Positions 4,938 to 5,807 of a DNA stretch of 5,807 nt are shown piece by piece. A program made the translations under genes and the position numbers. Position 1 is the first letter of the stretch, and every line of letters begins with the position of its first letter. Source of the DNA: Clostridiaceae bacterium UBA5444. Its GTDB lineage: Bacteria; Bacillota; Clostridia; Clostridiales; Oxobacteraceae. The stretch spans positions 45,521 through 51,327 of the forward strand of contig DIRE01000064.1 of assembly GCA_002426575.1 (NCBI GenBank), written 5' to 3'. The notes beneath the pieces were generated by a model, which searched no databases, had not been told where the DNA came from, and saw nothing but the letters and a program-made list of their open reading frames with translations.

Positions 4938-4985
4938 ATACTGTATAAAAATAATAAAAGATATCAATAATAATAAATACAGTAT
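4938..4985. repeat. Paired dyads ATACTGTAT / ATACAGTAT in the divergent intergenic region
   Basis: ATACTGTAT (4938-4946) and ATACAGTAT (4977-4985) are exact reverse complements, and each is itself an odd-length palindrome (ATAC-N-GTAT). Their centres are 39 bases apart and the 30 bases between them are almost purely A and T. The arrangement resembles two operator sites for a dimeric regulator between yyaC and the unknown gene. No known operator is recognised with confidence. It has no U-tract and is not a terminator. Confidence 0.5.
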
Positions 4986-5025
4986 TTTGTTAATTAAGAT
5001 TTCGAACTAGAGGAGGAAAATGAAA

Positions 5026-5622
5026 ATGGGCAGAAAAGCACTTTATTACTTATTAGTAATTGCAATAACAATAGGTTCAACAAATATAATGCTGAATATG
5101 AGAAAAACAAACAAGGGGATTAATCCATCAGAAATAGACTATGAAAGCTGGATGGAAGATACCCAATATGAAGGCTACATATTTGATGATTATAATAAAA
5201 AGGTTAGCATTGATTATATAGACAATGTATATAAAAAGCCAGATGCAAAGCAAAATAATGCTATTGATGAATCAGCCTTTAAAAACTTTGAAAAGGATGA
5301 TAAAGGCCTTGATTTTAGGATGCTAAAAAATGAGATGGAGATTGAGCAAAGGTCTATAAGCGACAGCATGGTTAAAAACGAAAGCAATGATGCAATGGGT
5401 GCAGTAGGTATTGACACGGATTTGGAAATGGAAGATAGAGACAATATGGTTATATTGGTAAGGAGTTTATATCAAAATGAGATCCCAAAGTTTAAAAAAC
5501 TATTTGACGCGGGGATAAGCAAAAATGAAGTTGATTCAATTATGGATGAACTAAGTGGAAGGCTATCCCAAAGTGATAAAGATTGGCTTTTAAAAGTGAT
5601 AGAAAATAATAGAGTAAAGTAG
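5026..5622 (+). CDS. Unrecognised membrane-anchored protein with acidic middle and helical C-terminus
   Basis: I do not recognise this gene. The predicted protein (198 residues) has a basic start (MGRK), one membrane segment (about 6-24) and then a hydrophilic, acidic region, so it is probably anchored with its bulk outside the membrane. The middle (about 35-140) is rich in Asp, Glu, Asn and Met. The C-terminal 58 residues look helical: LVRSLYQNEIPKFKKLF (144-160), GISKNEVDSIMDELSGRL (163-180) and DKDWLLKVIENN (185-195), a pattern like the GITKEE...LKxRLSEED helical tails seen in other clostridial membrane proteins; this likeness is from memory. GAGGAGG (5010-5016) lies 9 bases from the ATG at 5026 and only 3 from an in-frame ATG at 5020, so 5026 is preferred, though 5020 remains possible. 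The sporulation setting suggests, but does not show, a sporulation role. Confidence 0.8.
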   Translation: MGRKALYYLLVIAITIGSTNIMLNMRKTNKGINPSEIDYESWMEDTQYEGYIFDDYNKKVSIDYIDNVYKKPDAKQNNAIDESAFKNFEKDDKGLDFRMLKNEMEIEQRSISDSMVKNESNDAMGAVGIDTDLEMEDRDNMVILVRSLYQNEIPKFKKLFDAGISKNEVDSIMDELSGRLSQSDKDWLLKVIENNRVK

Positions 5623-5671
5623 CAAACGCTAAAGAAATTAAGAAAACAGCATTTATTATCAGAAAATGAGG

Positions 5672-5740
5672 GCTTGTGGGAAGGTTTATCATTTGAAAAA
5701 AGGTTATGTTTTTGATAGACTACTATATGTTGTCACAAGC
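5672..5740. repeat. Nested inverted repeats around the tRNA promoter
   Basis: GCTTGTG (5672-5678) pairs with CACAAGC (5734-5740). Inside it GTTTATCA (5684-5691) pairs with TGATAGAC (5713-5720) with one G-T wobble, and an A-run (5696-5701) faces a T-run (5709-5713). The nested arrangement could be a hairpin in a transcript from upstream or a double operator around the tRNA promoter. It is also the only candidate structure for ending the unknown gene's transcript, although it lacks a terminal U-tract. Confidence 0.4.
5693..5721 (+). promoter_or_regulatory. Candidate sigma-A promoter of tRNA-Tyr
   Basis: TTGAAA (5693-5698) matches five of six -35 positions, and TAGACT (5716-5721) matches four of six -10 positions, with a 17-base spacer. 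Transcription would start near 5728, about 22 bases before the tRNA, as expected for a tRNA gene that needs 5' trimming by RNase P. Confidence 0.5.
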
Positions 5741-5749
5741 TATGACCAT

Positions 5750-5807
5750 GGATGGATACCCAAGTGGCTAAAGGGGGCAGACTGTAAATCTGTTGTCAGT
5801 GACTTCG
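5750..5807 (+). tRNA. tRNA-Tyr (anticodon GTA), 3' end cut by the window
   Basis: The sequence folds as a class II tRNA: 5' acceptor strand GGATGGA (5750-5756), TA, D stem CCC/GGG (5759-5761 with 5773-5775) with a GTGGC-type loop, anticodon stem GCAGA/TCTGT (5777-5781 with 5789-5793) with one G-T pair, and loop CTGTAAA with anticodon GTA at 5784-5786. A long variable arm starts at 5794 (GTC 5795-5797 with GAC 5801-5803), as tyrosine tRNAs of bacteria have. The T arm, the 3' acceptor strand and any CCA lie beyond the window. A tRNA cluster may follow. Confidence 0.95.

Noticed and set aside
4902..4941. GTATA on the minus strand (4941-4937) as a sigma-F or sigma-G -35 element for yyaC
   Set aside because: No GGNNANANT or CATNMTA element occurs at the right distance.
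4925..4952. TTGACT followed by an A-rich -10 as a promoter for the unknown gene
   Set aside because: The -35 is good, but the best correctly spaced -10 (AAAAAT) is not distinguishable from the A-rich background.

Overview
The window looks like chromosomal DNA from a low-GC, spore-forming Firmicute of the class Clostridia. The evidence is strong AT bias, Gram-positive Shine-Dalgarno sites, frequent TTG starts, strong stem-loop terminators, and a gene order (spoIID, an M23-type spoIIQ, spoIIID, an MreB-family gene) that is characteristic of clostridial sporulation loci. I see no mobile element, CRISPR array, phage gene or toxin-antitoxin pair. Species cannot be named from this window alone.

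Layout. Positions 1-312 hold an 11-unit heptamer tandem array (1-76), two consecutive stem-loop terminators of an upstream transcript, a G-rich patch and a sigma-E-like promoter. spoIID (313-1428, +) is followed by a 23-bp AT-rich terminator. A 250-bp gap then carries an orphan ribosome binding site and a good sigma-F-like promoter before spoIIQ (1681-2541, +), which has its own terminator. spoIIID (2662-2916, +, TTG start) follows. The AT-rich gap 2917-3217 contains a full match to the sigma-H consensus and a possible sigma-A promoter ahead of mbl (3218-4255, +). yyaC (4294-4848, -, TTG start) converges on mbl; the likely mbl terminator lies inside the yyaC coding sequence. A divergent intergenic region with dyad sequences separates yyaC from an unrecognised membrane-anchored protein gene (5026-5622, +). 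A tRNA-Tyr gene starts at 5750 and is cut by the window end.

How the parts fit. SpoIID (mother-cell membrane peptidoglycan lytic enzyme) and SpoIIQ (forespore membrane LytM-domain protein) act on opposite sides of the septum during engulfment, and SpoIIID is the mother-cell transcription factor that adjusts the sigma-E regulon. Mbl is a cell-shape actin homologue. YyaC is a sporulation-associated protein related to the germination protease. The predicted promoters differ (sigma-E for spoIID and spoIIID, sigma-F for spoIIQ, sigma-H or sigma-A for mbl), and terminators lie between the first genes. The cluster is therefore best read as neighbouring genes with separate, compartment-specific expression rather than one operon. 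These promoter calls are consensus matches made by eye.

Most of the window is a known, conserved sporulation neighbourhood. The parts least explained by existing annotation are the 198-residue unknown protein, the heptamer array, the orphan ribosome binding site upstream of spoIIQ, the Asn in place of a catalytic His in SpoIIQ, and the dyad elements near yyaC and the tRNA.
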